A DNA stretch of 58,009 nucleotides from Comamonadaceae bacterium (GTDB lineage Bacteria; Pseudomonadota; Gammaproteobacteria; Burkholderiales; Burkholderiaceae_C). Position 1 is the first letter of the stretch, and every line of letters begins with the position of its first letter. Shown one piece after another: positions 57,756-58,009 of this stretch. The position numbers and the translations under genes are program-made. Location of the stretch: NCBI GenBank assembly GCA_947371915.1, contig CANBRM010000007.1:1-58009 (forward strand), read 5' to 3'. The notes beneath the pieces were generated by a model. The model did no database searches. It was given only the letters and a program-made list of their open reading frames with translations, and was not told the DNA's origin.

Positions 57756-58009
57756 ATGACTGGTTCACGCGGCCCACTTCCCAAGCCTGCTGCGCTCAAA
57801 TTGCTAGAAGGCAATGCTGGGCACCGCACGCTTGATTTATCGGCAGGGGTAAATCCGCGAATTGAAGTCCCATCGGCTCCTGGCTATCTGAGCAAGGAAG
57901 CAAAAAAAGAATGGAAGCGAATCACGCCCATCTTGGAAGAGTTGGGACTGATCAGTGGACTAGATCGCTCTGCACTTGGTATGTATTGCCAAGCGGTTGG
58001 ACGACTCAC
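57756..58009 (+). CDS. terS: phage terminase small subunit, P27 family (5' part)
   Basis: The frame starts ATG at 57756 and runs off the window after 84 complete codons. GSRGPLPKPAALKLLEGNAGHR, then APGYLSKEAKKEWKRI and LEELGLISGLDRSALGMYCQAV, match the P27-family (PF05119) small terminase that recognises the packaging site. The large subunit should follow beyond the window. Confidence 0.9.
   Translation, partial: MTGSRGPLPKPAALKLLEGNAGHRTLDLSAGVNPRIEVPSAPGYLSKEAKKEWKRITPILEELGLISGLDRSALGMYCQAVGRL

Larger units (their letters stand above)
43777..58009. mobile_element. temperate tailed-phage prophage integrated in dusA (left part)
   Basis: From the break in dusA to the end of the window the gene content is that of a lambda-like temperate phage. 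It has a leftward early operon, a CI/Cro switch, CII, replication genes, a Q-like gene, an HNH gene, a cos-like region and a small terminase. Base composition is lower in GC than the host part, and genes are short and overlapping. Capsid, tail, lysis and integrase genes would lie to the right. No gene in the visible part is obviously broken, so the prophage may be functional. Confidence 0.92.

Overview
The window reads as a chromosome segment of a betaproteobacterium, most likely Burkholderiales/Comamonadaceae. This is inferred from gene content: the tail of a MerR gene beside tRNA-Pro, a phaC-phaA-phaB operon, pgeF next to phaC, TRAP transporters, and GC-rich coding. No 16S rRNA or other definitive marker is present.

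Bases 1-18416 are ordinary host genes. They comprise a partial MerR-family regulator, tRNA-Pro(GGG), a tripartite RND efflux operon (adaptor, pump, outer-membrane channel), a TRAP transporter whose DctQM genes converge on a separate dctP, a leftward Nudix / FAH-family / monooxygenase-like cluster, pgeF, a small membrane protein, and phaCAB for polyhydroxybutyrate synthesis. A histidine kinase and a FixJ-type response regulator follow, arranged convergently.

Bases 18417-42265 hold the most striking host locus. One open reading frame of about 7,113 codons encodes a BapA-like giant adhesin. It has an N-terminal prefix domain, roughly fifty Ig-like repeats, two predicted seven-bladed FG-GAP beta-propellers each followed by an RTX calcium-binding block, and a type I secretion type C-terminus. 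Its stop codon lies one base before the start of a TPR-GT41 (OGT/SPINDLY-like) glycosyltransferase, so the two are almost certainly co-translated. This suggests a cytosolically glycosylated giant adhesin, with the divergent two-component system as a candidate regulator. No type I secretion genes are in the window. QmcA and NfeD homologues follow on the other strand.

At 43723 dusA (tRNA-dihydrouridine synthase A) begins but is cut after 18 codons: a prophage has integrated there and runs past the right end. Its leftward early operon, headed by PL, holds small genes, an SSB-like protein, a ParB-like protein and, next to the attachment site, a PrtN-like DNA-binding protein. The immunity region has a small CI-like repressor followed by a secreted HNH nuclease, and a leaderless cro. 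PL and PR share the same promoter spacing and an almost identical 18-bp operator. Rightward genes encode a CII-like protein, a replication initiator-like protein, a VapE-type primase-helicase, a Q-like protein, a strongly structured intergenic RNA, an HNH protein, a candidate cos region, and the start of a P27-family small terminase. No integrase is visible; it should lie beyond the right edge.
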